Assembly (NCBI GenBank): GCA_030374805.1
Contig: JARGSG010000240.1
Coordinates: 122,444 to 186,443 of the forward strand
Source: Gracilaria gracilis
Taxonomy: Eukaryota > Rhodophyta > Florideophyceae > Gracilariales > Gracilariaceae
Direction of reading: 5' to 3'
Length of the DNA stretch: 64,000 nucleotides
Shown: piece by piece, positions 42,401-52,495 of the stretch
Numbering within the stretch: the stretch's first letter is position 1
How the letters are laid out: the number at the start of each line of letters is the position of its first letter
Notes under the pieces: model-generated
What the model was told of the DNA's origin: nothing
Seen by the model: the letters and a program-made list of their open reading frames with translations, nothing else
The model's database searches: none
Program-made: the position numbers and the translations under genes

Positions 42401-43674
42401 ATGCAAAAGCGCCAACTGCCGTCCTTTTTCGGGGCAAAGACGACTGGGCTCGCCCATTCCGCCTTAGAAGGTTCAATAACCCCGGAGTCCAACATGCGTC
42501 GGACTTCGAGGTCTTCCATTTCCCTGGCTTTATGGCCGGCCCTGTAGGGAACTTGGCAGACTGGTTTTGCGCCCGGTTCCAACGTAATCCTGTGATGGGC
42601 TGCATTTATCTGACCAAGGCGGCCAGACCACATGTTTTCGAATTCCTGTAACAGGTTCAAGATTTGACCCCGGTAAGGGCTGAATTCTTCACCAATGTGG
42701 ATTGCTTCTCGCCAATCCGTCTCCGGAATATTATCTCCCTGTAATGGGAACTCTTCCTCGGGTTCACTATTCCCCCTTTCCCGTTTAGGGTCGAGCTGTC
42801 CGAGCTCATCGCGTAGGACAGTGAGTGCCCGTGGGACGGGTAAGGCGAGACCTATGACCATATTTTTTGGCATGCGGACTTCTCTGTGTGAGAAATTGCT
42901 GACCAAGACCCGAAAGGGACGACGTGGCGAGATGTTCATGACTCCGTTTGCCATGAGCGAGAGGTCTCGTGATACCGTTTTGGGGTGGTTTTGCAAGAAC
43001 ACCAGTCCCTAGGTTTCGCACGTAATGAGAGCTTCCCGTTGGGCCATGGGTGGAATACATATCGTCTGAGCGAGTCGAACATTGTTGGAGAGTGTCGTTC
43101 GGGGAAGTTGGTCGACCTTTTTTTTGTCCCCAGCTGGGCAGTGGAAAGTGCTAACTATCGCCACTGGTGGCGACCCATAGAGGGATACCTTGCGTTCGCG
43201 GGGGTAGATGGCGCGGACATGGCGGTCGATAAAGGAAGTTCCCAAGATGGCATCCGCGGCTAAGTTTGTGGCCACCAGGAATGGGATGCGTTGAACTAGG
43301 TTTCCCAGACGGGTGTGAAGGGTGATGGTTCCCAGAATTTGCATGGGGTCCTTAGAAGCATTGAATACCCGTGGGGTCTTACGGTCGTTCAGGTTTGGTT
43401 CGTACCCGTGGGGGAGGTTCTTGGCATGGATGATATTTGGTCCCGTCTCAGTATCCAGTATGCCTCAGAGGGTTATTGTGGTGCGAGGCGTGAGTCCAGT
43501 CTCCAATTGGACTTTGTAATTCTCCCGCGTCATGACGAAGACGTCACCGAGGTCGGTGTCGTCGGGCGCCGAGTTCGGTGGAGAGTTATCGGATTGCGCT
43601 TTCGAAGAGTCCCTCTGTGGGTCAGGGTCTAATGAAACCCGTGGGGTGAGGCTCGAATCTCGTGAGAAAGACAT
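39470..43674 (-). pseudogene. pol of element A (protease, RT, RNase H, integrase, chromodomain)
   Basis: One minus-strand frame from 43674 to 39625 carries most of the polyprotein but has five in-frame stops (TGA 43465, TAG 43009, TAA 41665, TGA 41572, TAG 40297). The final chromodomain (EWVIEKVVDEA ... VKVRWYGF ... TWEP, about 39,480-39,630) is in another frame and has its own stop. Protease: the active-site Asp-Thr-Gly-Ala is changed to Asp-Thr-Glu-Thr. Reverse transcriptase: FCIDYRRLNALT and the catalytic LVYLDDVIIYS are intact. RNase H: ESLAVVWAMLLLRPYL and TDHHSLRWIL. Integrase: zinc-binding HYPRLAGHPG (its second Cys pair looks lost), catalytic Asp in FVAMDILGPL, Asp in LTDNGPQF, Glu in NGQAERSNRT. 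The chromodomain marks the chromovirus branch, which targets chromatin. Confidence 0.88.
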
Positions 43675-43679
43675 GGCCT

Positions 43680-45892
43680 CTAAGCTTCCTCCGTTTCGTT
43701 TCCCTGCGGGTTCTCAGGTGTATTTTCACCCAGTTGGGGATTCTCGAAGGTGAAGACCTGGTTAACCTGCTGAGGACGCTGCGGAGGTAAACTTTCTTCA
43801 GAGGTGGTCCTCGGCTGGGCCGTGGGGCTCCTCGATGTGGCGGGTTGGAGGGGCTGTTGATCCCCAGAGCTGGGCCGCTGGTCGCCCCATGGCTTGGGCT
43901 TGTAGTACCCTTCGGAAACGCGCTGGTGGTAGTTCGCCTCGCGAAGCTGCAACAAGGCGTTACGGTACTCGGGAGGGAGCCATTCGCAGCATGGGCGTGA
44001 GGTGGATAAGCAAATGCGGCATGGTGTCACTTTGTTCACCGAAGTCGGTGCCGTCCGATACGAGGACGGTGTTTGTTGTGCCGTATGAATCTCCCTTGGG
44101 GGTTTCTGTTGGTAGCGAAGATCCCGAGGGGGGTGTATCGTTGATGGAGTCGACGCGCCCGTGGAGGCAATTAAAGGGAAGGAGGGGGGCGAAGGTTGGA
44201 CAGCCAGGGCTAAAGCGCCCTCATCTTCGAAGCGTACACCCCAGTCCAGTTCGTCGGTGTCAGAGGAGACACTGAGTGAGACCCGACTGGGATAACTGCT
44301 CTTCGCGGCTTCCAGTGTTTTGTAGTACTTCTTACCACCCCGGTGGGTATCGCCAAGCCTTCCAGCGTAACTGACAAGCTGGCGGAATACCACTTTGGAA
44401 TGCGTAGAGGAATAACTACGCACACTGGCGCTGATTGCGGGTAGTAATCCCTCGACGAAGAGAGCTTTCAACCGTGCCTCTGGCAATATGTTGCGGCATC
44501 GGAGGTTCTTAGTCCACAATTGGTCCGCGTATTCGCGTTCCGCCACCGATGAGCTCTGGCGGTGTGTAATTATATCGTGATAAGCCTCCGATAGGATGTC
44601 GTCCGTGGCATGAACCTCCAGTAGGTAATTGATTACTTCTGGGTAAGACGCGAGGAGTTCAGAGCTCCTAGCGCTCACCGCCCCAGATTCGCCGGTGTTC
44701 TTTGCGGTGATAGTATCCCTAGCGGGTGGGTCCAAGAAGAACTTGAATAGCCAGAGGGCTGCACCCTCATGGACACCATTCTGGTTGCACGCGCTCTTGA
44801 ACGCCGCTAGAAATCGTAGGACCAGTATGGGATCCTTGCCCGAGAACTTCAAGGGCATTTGCAACTGCATACGTTTAGCATGCTTGGCCACGGCGCGTGC
44901 CACCGTGGACTTGTAACGAGAACCTCGGTCATTGAGGCGATAGTGCTTAAAGTTCAGCACTTTCGTAAACTCCCCATTATTGGGTCGTATGCGATGTAAG
45001 TGCGATATGTCCACTTCGGGGTCGGAGTCTTCCGAATCGCTCCAGTTCTGGTCTTCGTCTGAACCAGACTGTGAGTCGTCCGAGTAGGAAAAGCCACGGC
45101 CTTTACGGAGCGACTTTCTCCTGTTCCGACGTCGGTCTGGGGACTCCCCTGTTCCCCAAGTGCCGCGAGCCTTTCGGAACTTAGGGCCGGTACTCTTCTG
45201 CTTCCCCGGGGGGGTTTGCCCAGATCGGGTCTATCAACGTTAGGGTGCCTGCCGGGTCTTGAATCTGCTTCATGTTGGGCAGGGATGGTAGGCGGCTGCC
45301 ACACCAAAATGGCTGGTTGACGATTAACAACTTGCTCAAACCCGTATTGGGTGAGCTGGAGACGGCGCTGTACCTCAGTATGGACACTGGTGGCGATAGT
45401 GCTGTTTGGAGCTCCAGAAACGGTCATTTTTGAAGCAACTCGCTGGGTAAGGGTATCCATCAAGCCCTCCACTTCAGCGCTAACCCGTGCAGGGATGCGT
45501 CGCTCGACCTCGAGGGTTACCATCGACTCCACAAGGGGTCGCAATGCTATGAGTAAATTCCCCGGAAGGGGCTGAGCACCGCTCTCAATTGGGCGTTGGG
45601 GGCTTCCCAGAAGGGGTTCGGGTGGCACATCAACTGTTGGATATGGCGTCTGAAGGGCGGCTTCGCGAGAGGCGTGCTGACGCACCGCCTCAAGACGGTT
45701 CCGAAGATCGGTTAGTGTGGACTGCCGGAGTATTTGCTCCGGGTTGTCCAGAGGTGGTAGGATTCCCCCATGGGCACTGCGGGTGCTCGGAGCCCCTGAA
45801 TTGGGAGCAGGTGGCGCTTCGTCAGTGCCGCTGTCCCGTAGGGGTGGAGCTGGCCCGGCGCGTCTACGAGAAGATTCCTGAGGGGTAGCCAT
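43680..45892 (-). pseudogene. gag of element A, frameshifted
   Basis: The N-terminal part starts at the ATG at 45890-45892 (MATPQESSRR) and runs to about 45,000. There the frame shifts into the capsid-like part that ends at 43,680. The capsid block has KRMQLQMPLKFSGKDPILVL, matching KRMQLSLRNQLFTGDDPILV of element B's gag. A Cys-rich segment, CRICLSTSRPCCEW, stands where B has a CCHC zinc knuckle, but the His position is not preserved. It forms the virus-like particle in intact relatives. A single indel appears to break it. Confidence 0.8.
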
Positions 45893-46122
45893 TACGGTGG
45901 ACTGAGGGGTTTTCGTCCTGCTTGTGGCAAACGAATTCCAAAGATGGGCGTGTTCGCAAAAACCCTAAAAAGTAAACGACCTCAAAGTGGGTAGCAACCG
46001 TTCCCAGGTGGGACTGTATGATCCACGAAAGGGAATGGGAGTCCTAGATGGAGAGGAGCCACTCAATAGGATGTCGAGTCTTGAGAGGGCCAATTACACC
46101 AGAAAGACCCAGGTGGGATTTT

Positions 46123-46138
46123 CTAAGTCGGGAGACCA
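46123..46138 (-). other. Primer binding site of element A
   Basis: Reads TGGTCTCCCGACTTAG on the minus strand, two bases inside the 5' LTR. The terminal TGG pairs with a tRNA CCA end. Element B has nearly the same site (TGGTCTCCCGGCTTAG). Confidence 0.7.
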
Positions 46139-46140
46139 GT

Positions 46141-46565
46141 TGTAGTACAGCGACAGCTGCGGCCGTGTACTATGCCTAAATTAGGAAGTAGTGTGCGCAG
46201 TACCCAAGCGGGGACGAAGGAGCGTGCAGACGGACGCTAGCAACGGGGCACGAGATAGGCGTGCAGCACCGGTAGTGACGGTAGAACGGCCCTATGGGAA
46301 ACTAGACGATGAAGAATCGGCTAGGGGGTACTTGCGGTTTACCACTGCGAGCTCTGCCCAACGTGAGGTGCTTAAGTACATCTCCAAAGGCAGTCGCCAC
46401 GTGTCAAAAAGAATAAACAATCTACCTATCAAGGGGTCCCCTAGGTGGTGGCCGACAACTGTCACCACCTTACACGTGGGATACCTGAACTGCACCCATG
46501 TGCACAATAACTATCTAACTATCCTAATATGCACCCATTGGGACAGTGCATCCAATTGCACTACA
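46141..46565 (-). repeat. 5' LTR of element A
   Basis: 425 bp, plus-strand ends TGTAGTACAG and CACTACA, followed by the target duplicate CGGCG (46566-46570). Confidence 0.93.
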
Positions 46566-47163
46566 CGGCGCACCCACTGTCAGTGGTGCGCCGAGCTCAG
46601 TACTTAGAGGGTTGAGCATCGCTCTCCCAAGTAAACTGCCCCTTGCAAAGCAAGGGCTTCTGGCTCTAACTATCACGCCTTCGTGGATTGTTCACCTCCA
46701 AGTGGAGTGACGACTGCGTTCTTCACGTATAGTTACCCACCCTTGTGGCGCTCAGAGTATAACCACTATTTGTGTGTCTCGTTCCGACCTATTGTCGTAT
46801 ACTCGCCCCTGTATTGGGTTTGCTTTATTCTCTCTCTCTTTTCCCCACTCTGGTGGTTTGCTTTCTCCCCTTTTTGGGTTTGCCTTTTTGCCCTGTTCTC
46901 AGTGGCCCGTTTCCGACACCTTGTCGTTGCCTTGCTACGCTCTTTCGAGGACTCCTCTCGTGATCGTGTGAACAAGTGAATCTCTACCGACTACTAATCA
47001 GCCTAACGCTCTGACGCTTGTCGTGACGGTTTGACCTCGGATTTACACCCGGCTTAGCTGTGTCATTCCCGGAGTGCTCCGTTCGCTGTGCTGCCCTGTC
47101 GAGGGAAAGATTCCGAACGTCTTCGTGAGCCTGCGCTTTTCCCGCCAAAGGCGTTGCTCCACA
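46566..47163 (+). repeat. 5' LTR of element B, right part
   Basis: Starts with the CGGCG duplicate and continues the LTR interrupted at 34783. It matches 57679-57919 of the 3' LTR up to the element C insertion. The end is placed at CTCCACA because the PBS follows two bases later; the intact LTR would be about 850 bp. Confidence 0.8.
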
Positions 47164-47165
47164 AG

Positions 47166-47183
47166 TGGTCTCCCGGCTTAGAA
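47166..47183 (+). other. Primer binding site of element B
   Basis: TGGTCTCCCGGCTTAGAA, two bases after the inferred LTR end. It shares 17 of 18 bases with the element A site, so both use the same or a related tRNA. Confidence 0.7.
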
Positions 47184-47323
47184 GCTTTTAGTTTTGTCGG
47201 AAGATTCACTCGTGAATTCACTCGTGGCGAGGTTAGTCCTTTTGCCCTTGTCTTCATTTGGAAGTTCACTGGAAGTCCCAGCCAATTGGCTATCGATTAT
47301 CCCGTTGTACGGTTGTTCTTGTC

Positions 47324-49351
47324 ATGACGCTGTCAGATCGTCCGAAGACACACAGTCAGACTGAAAAATCGGATCCGCCACTTTCGTCACGGATCCCCAC
47401 CCGTTCACGGTCCCGCACCGAAGGGATGCCGGCTACTGAAGCTGTGCCGACGACCACTCGACTTCCGCCCACGTCGTTGATCAACCCTCATCGAGGTGAT
47501 GGACCGGCTCCTGCCGTTGCTGGTCCCGCCCCTATTGTAGGAGGTACGGTACCTTCCGTAGCTTCCACTCCGGAGGCACCTCTCAGGGCTACTGTCAATG
47601 ACACCCCCGACTTAACTGTGGAAGAGCAGCTCCGCTACACGCGGGCTGGCCATGCTACCCTTGCTAAGGAGTTGTCGCTACTTCGAAAGAAGGTGGATGA
47701 CATTGGTTTGCAGGACTTTTCTGATGATCTCCGCGTATTGCGTGGTGATGTCAACTCCCTCTTGGAAGCTTTCGGAGGACCCGCTAATTTTGTGGAGGAC
47801 GTGGCTGAGAAGTTTACCCGCCTCCGCGCCCGTCTAGAAACGGTGGAACAAACCGCCCTGGTGGGAGCCAATCGCCCGGCTGAGCCGGTTGCTGTTTCAC
47901 ACCGTGACAAGAAGGTCCGTGGATCCAAAGCACGCAAGGAGCGGAAGAACTACGAGTCTGATTCGTCAGCATCTTCTCTTTCTTCATGCCGGTCAACCGG
48001 GTCTGATTCGTCCGACTCGTCGGTAGAAGAAGCCCCTCGTGAGCGTTCGTCACGCTCAAAGCGTTCATCAGCCACCCAAGGTGTGATACGCGCCCGCTCG
48101 AAGGGAAGGAAGCACTCCGGATTAAAGGAGTTGAAGCCTAGCAATCTGCTCTACAAGAAGCTGTTGTCATACCGTTATCACCGTTTGGAGGACTCCTCAC
48201 TGGGTAGAACTCCCCGTGGGACGGGAAAGCTCAAAGACTGTACCAAACGGATGCAGCTGTCGCTCCGTAATCAACTGTTTACAGGCGATGATCCCATCTT
48301 GGTGTTGGATTTCCTATCACGCTTTGTAGCGGAAGCCGACATCCTTGGGATGAATGAAGGACAGGAGTTTGTCGCGCTGCCCTATTTTCTACGCGGACTT
48401 GCGGAAGACCAGTACAACTCTGTAAGAGGTTCATCTCGCGCCTTTGAAGGAGGGGTTACCTGCTCGCCTGAAGCAGTTCAGTATATACTGAGGTCATATG
48501 CCACTGGCACCGCCATCCAGTCGGCTATCCTCGCTCTGAGAGACAACAAACAACGCCCCGGCGAAACGGAAACCGATTACTCGGTGCGCCTAAATAAGGC
48601 CTTCCACCGATATGGCAATGTTTATTCCGCTCAAGAGCGTTGTACCATGTTCGTTGATGGACTAGACCCGGCTATACTGACCCTAGTGGCCCGTCGCCGT
48701 GAAGAGAACCGTAAGACTACGTACTTGGAACTGGTGCAGTATGCACGCGCCAAAGGCGATGCGCTACGCGCACGAGTCCCGGGTACCCAGTTGAAGTCCG
48801 CTAAAGCTTTGATGTGGGAATCGGGAACCCCGTCGGCGTCAATGCTGGCTGATGAACACTTCAATAAGGAGTATGATCAGGTGCACTTTGCCCGTAGCGA
48901 CGTGCTTTCAATCCCGACAACCGAGCTTCCCTCAACCACGGGTGCCTCGTATCAAACGGCTCCGGACGATACACTGCTGTATGCAGATTCGAACCGAGTT
49001 CGACCGCCTCGACTGTCATATGAGAACGGTGGAACCCGGGCTTCACGGCCTGGCTGGCAAGCTTCCCGCCCAGCGGTGCGATTCTCGAATACTCGGAACG
49101 TCAATGCCATTGTTGGATTGATCTGTCACCTCTGCTATACGCGAGGGCATACTTCTCCGCAGTGCGTTTTAACCATGCGTGAATGGGCGCAAGTCATCGC
49201 CAACTACGAAGCCCTCTCCCCCGACGAGAAGGCTTCCGTTCCGATGGCATCGTACATCCGCGCGAAGATGGATATTCCACGCACAATTGCGGCTCCAATT
49301 GCCCAGAACATGATGACCTCTCACCCCCGTACCCCTCTCGAGGGAAATTAA
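47324..49351 (+). CDS. gag of element B
   Basis: 675 residues from the first ATG (MTLSDRPKTH); the frame opens 22 codons earlier from TTG. A Ser/Arg-rich N-terminus is followed by a short coiled coil (LAKELSLLRKKVDD), a basic patch (RSKRSSATQG), and the capsid-like region from about 280 (KRMQLSLRNQLFTGDDPILV, then DYSVRLNKAFHRYGN and RCTMFVDGLDP). A CCHC zinc knuckle, CHLCYTRGHTSPQC, lies near residue 602. It assembles the particle and packages element RNA. It is uninterrupted, unlike the gag of element A. The stop is followed by a 287-bp gap before pol, with pol in another frame. Confidence 0.9.
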   Translation: MTLSDRPKTHSQTEKSDPPLSSRIPTRSRSRTEGMPATEAVPTTTRLPPTSLINPHRGDGPAPAVAGPAPIVGGTVPSVASTPEAPLRATVNDTPDLTVEEQLRYTRAGHATLAKELSLLRKKVDDIGLQDFSDDLRVLRGDVNSLLEAFGGPANFVEDVAEKFTRLRARLETVEQTALVGANRPAEPVAVSHRDKKVRGSKARKERKNYESDSSASSLSSCRSTGSDSSDSSVEEAPRERSSRSKRSSATQGVIRARSKGRKHSGLKELKPSNLLYKKLLSYRYHRLEDSSLGRTPRGTGKLKDCTKRMQLSLRNQLFTGDDPILVLDFLSRFVAEADILGMNEGQEFVALPYFLRGLAEDQYNSVRGSSRAFEGGVTCSPEAVQYILRSYATGTAIQSAILALRDNKQRPGETETDYSVRLNKAFHRYGNVYSAQERCTMFVDGLDPAILTLVARRREENRKTTYLELVQYARAKGDALRARVPGTQLKSAKALMWESGTPSASMLADEHFNKEYDQVHFARSDVLSIPTTELPSTTGASYQTAPDDTLLYADSNRVRPPRLSYENGGTRASRPGWQASRPAVRFSNTRNVNAIVGLICHLCYTRGHTSPQCVLTMREWAQVIANYEALSPDEKASVPMASYIRAKMDIPRTIAAPIAQNMMTSHPRTPLEGN

Positions 49352-49638
49352 ACCGCTACTGCGGACGCTTCCGCCGCTGGTATCCAGGCATCAATGGTTT
49401 AGAACACTGAGCACACGCCTCAGGCGGAATCTGCTCATAAAAACTAATTGTGGGAGTCTCTTCTCTTGGAGAGGCGCCCTCAGAGTTGAGGCTGAAGGTG
49501 CCCGAGGCGTCCCTGCCTCGCTCCCAGGTCCGAATTCTCTCGAGGAAACAGGCCGTCAAAGACGTGAACTCAGAACACCTTGGTGTTCTCCGTCGACCGT
49601 AGATACGGGTAACAAATAACCGGTTCCCGGATAGAGTT
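49352..49638 (+). other. gag-pol spacer of element B
   Basis: The pol frame is open only from 49,603 (TAG at 49600) and has its own ATG at 49639, so no overlapping frameshift joins gag to pol. A GGAGTCTCTTCTCTTGGAGA hairpin-like sequence sits near 49,453-49,475. Whether the spacer is native or decayed is unknown. Confidence 0.5.
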
Positions 49639-51953
49639 ATGGTGATGGCCAAACGCAATTACAAGGTCTATGCTGACCTTGGCCTTTCACCCCAGTTTAT
49701 GGTGCGTTATCTCACTGTATTAGATACAGGCGCAGGTCCGAACTTCATTGTTGAGACAGCATTGCCACCCGCGTTGTGGTCACGCATTCGCCGTGGCGAC
49801 ATTCCTGACATCGCTGACGCGAATAACAACCCGTTGTCAACGGTAGGATACATCGAGTTGGTAATCCGCTTGGGCTTATGCGTGGTGAAGCTCGACTTTG
49901 TCGTTTGTCGGTCCCTGGCCGCCCCAGTCATTTTGGGTTGTGACTTTTGCGCCCGCTTTGTCGATGCCATTAGGCCCCGCCAGAGGCGTGTTGAAATGGA
50001 AGATGGTTCGTCCGTGCCGATTGTTCGTCGTGCTTTGAGGCATGCCTCCAAGAAGCCTGTACCTCTACCTGCGGCGCAGGAAGCACCACCGAGTTCTCGA
50101 GAATCTACTAAGCTTCGTGTTGCCTCCGCGACACGCGTGCCTCCAGAGTCTCAAGTCTGGGTGCAGGCGAACTCCCGTCAACACGGCTTACGAATCGTCC
50201 AGCCATTGCCGTCGTTGTATGACAAATACTCTCTTGCCATTGCTAATGGAGTGGTCCAGGTGGAACCGGATAATCCGTTTTACGTGTTGATAGCCAATCT
50301 AGGCAAAACAACCCAGTATCTGGTGAAACACCAAGTGATTGGCTCGGTCATGCCGCATCCAACTGCGTTGGTACCGACGAAGATGACTGCTGCCGATGTG
50401 CTCGGAATCGTTCACTCTAAGGAGGGGGAGGAGTCTGAATCTCATTCGCCTCCGTCGCCGAGTCTCTCGGGTCAGCAACCTGTCAAGACAGAGAAGACCC
50501 GCGTTCCGACGAGTTACGACCAATTGGATCCAGTGAAGGAATTGGAAGAACTCGACCTCGGACATGTTCCGGAGCCACACCGCAAACGACTGCGCGATAT
50601 GCTTCGTGAATTCATCACAATTTGGGATGGTTCTCTCGGAGAGACAAATACCGCGGAACACCGGATTGATCTCCTTCCGAACTCTTGGTCAGTAGCCCAA
50701 CATCCGTACAGGGCAGGGCCTAAGGCCAGAGAAGAAGAGCAATTTCAGGTGGACAAGATGCTCCGTGCAGGAGTTATAGAACCGGCACATTCGCCGTGGG
50801 CATCACCAGTGGTACTGGCTCCAAAACCGGATGGTTCCTGGCGCTTCTGTATCGACTATCGTCGTCTAAACGCCCTTACCGTCAAGGACGTGTACCCTAT
50901 TCCACGTATGGATGAATACATCGATTCTCTCGGAAATGCTACCGTATTCACGGCATTGGATGCTAACTGGGGATACTGGCAGATTCTGGTGAGAAAGGAG
51001 AATCAGGGCAAGACCGCGTTTGTCTGCCATTCCGGCCTCTACCATTTTAAACGGATGCTCTTTGGTTTAACCAATGCTCCCGCTACTTTTCAGCGTGCTA
51101 TTGATATCCTACTGGCCCGCTTCAAGTGGCGTACTTGTCTCGTCTACCTTGATGACGTCATTGTATTCTCAGATACTCTGGATGATCACCTCACACATGT
51201 GAGAGACATAATGGCCACGTTACGGGACGCCGGAGTGACACTCAAGCTGAGGAAATGCGAATTCTTCACGGATACTGTCAAGTATCTGGGTCACATAATC
51301 CGTCCAGGACGTGTCATGATCGAGGAAGCTCGTGTGAAGTCGCTGAAACAGGCCACGGAACCGACTACCCAGACCGAACTGAGATTCTTTCTAGGATTAG
51401 TCAACGTCTATTGACGGTTTATTCCCAACTTCGCGGACATTGCGGCACCTTTCAACGCGCTTCTGCGGAAGGGTCAACCGCCTAAGCTGGACCCAATCAC
51501 GTCCACTCAGACGGAAGCTTTTCACTCTCTCAAAGAGACTGTAACCACGGCACTAGTGTTGTCCTTACCGAAACCGGGACTTTCATATACCGTGGACACG
51601 GATTGTAGTGACTACCAGGTAGGCTGCGCCTTGTTTCAAACCACCCCAGAGGGGGAACGCAAGCCAATTAAGTACTGGTCCCGTTCGTTAAACGTGCATG
51701 AGAAGAATTACTCCGTCTCGGAGAAGGAATGTCTTGCAGTAGTGTGGGCATCATGCACACTACGCCCCTACCTCATGGGTGCTCATTTCACCGTTTACAC
51801 GGATCACTCATCATTGAGATGGCTACTCTCCATATCGGAGCCTTCAGGCCGCTTAGTGCGTTGGAGACTGCGTCTTGCAGAGTTCGACTTCGACTTCGCC
51901 TACAGAAAGGCGCCAACAACACACAAGTCGACGCCCTTTCTCGCCTACCCACC
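49639..51953 (+). pseudogene. pol of element B, part 1: protease, reverse transcriptase, RNase H
   Basis: Starts at an ATG. The aspartic protease active site LTVLDTGAGPNF is intact near residue 30, with VILGCDF following. The RT core has FCIDYRRLNALTVKDVYPIP and LVYLDDVIVFS near residue 500. A TGA at 51412-51414 stands where relatives have Arg in the YRRFIPNF motif, a one-step C-to-T change at a CpG. The same frame continues through RNase H (TVDTDCSDYQVGCALF, YSVSEKECLAVVWA). A single-base frameshift lies near 51,910. The gene is then cut at 51,953 by the solo LTR D. Confidence 0.88.
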
Positions 51954-52495
51954 TGTAGTATAGTGGGCCCGGGTTGGGGCTCTGTATATCCGATTGGCCG
52001 TTCACGTACGAAGGGGTAGTGCACGGTTGGCCGGTGCAGTGGCACCGCCACGTGTACAAGTTGGTGATCGAGTGCCGAACGGGTTGGCCGAACGTACAAG
52101 TTGGCCACGTGTACGGACTTGGTAGTGACAGTGCAAATTAGACCGATCGTACCGTAGTTAGTAATGGGGCGCAGACCCGATATTTAGTTGTAGCTCGGAT
52201 CTCCCGAGGCCCCAATCGTAAACGACAAGCATCTCCTGCCGAACGTCTTCTTCGTTAGTTTGCACTCACGATAGACCGCACGGCTACCTCTTTATTGGGT
52301 TTCTCAGACCGTTCGTACCCTTCCGCACGTTCCTGTACGTGCCTGGTGATACCAATCGTCCTCTCTCCCCTCGACCGCCCGGTGCTTCTGCCCCTTCTCT
52401 CCGTTCGGATTCATTACAGTCACAAGACTGTACGCTGCCGCCGCTCCCGTCTCAAGACCGCTTCGGACTCCCTCAGTTTTGTGCATTATACCACA
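51954..52495. repeat. Solo LTR of a fourth element (D) inside pol of B
   Basis: 542 bp bounded by TGTAGTATAG and TTATACCACA, which form a short imperfect inverted terminal match. It is flanked by the 5-bp duplicate CCACC at 51949-51953 and 52496-52500. Removing the LTR and one duplicate would join the RNase H end (ALSRLPT) in frame to the integrase linker (TWEALAVDDEE), which confirms the boundaries. It does not resemble the LTRs of A, B or C beyond the ends. Confidence 0.85.

Larger units (their letters stand above)
34784..46565 (-). mobile_element. Ty3/gypsy chromodomain retrotransposon A, complete, nested in the 5' LTR of B
   Basis: 11.8 kb, minus-strand orientation. The two LTRs (424 and 425 bp) are almost identical and bounded by TG...CA. 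The 5-bp target duplication CGGCG lies at 34779-34783 and 46566-46570. Order on the minus strand: LTR, PBS, gag, pol (protease, RT, RNase H, integrase, chromodomain), a conserved non-coding block, the antisense ORF (plus strand), PPT and LTR. gag has a frameshift and pol several stops, so it is defective although young by its LTRs. Confidence 0.95.
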
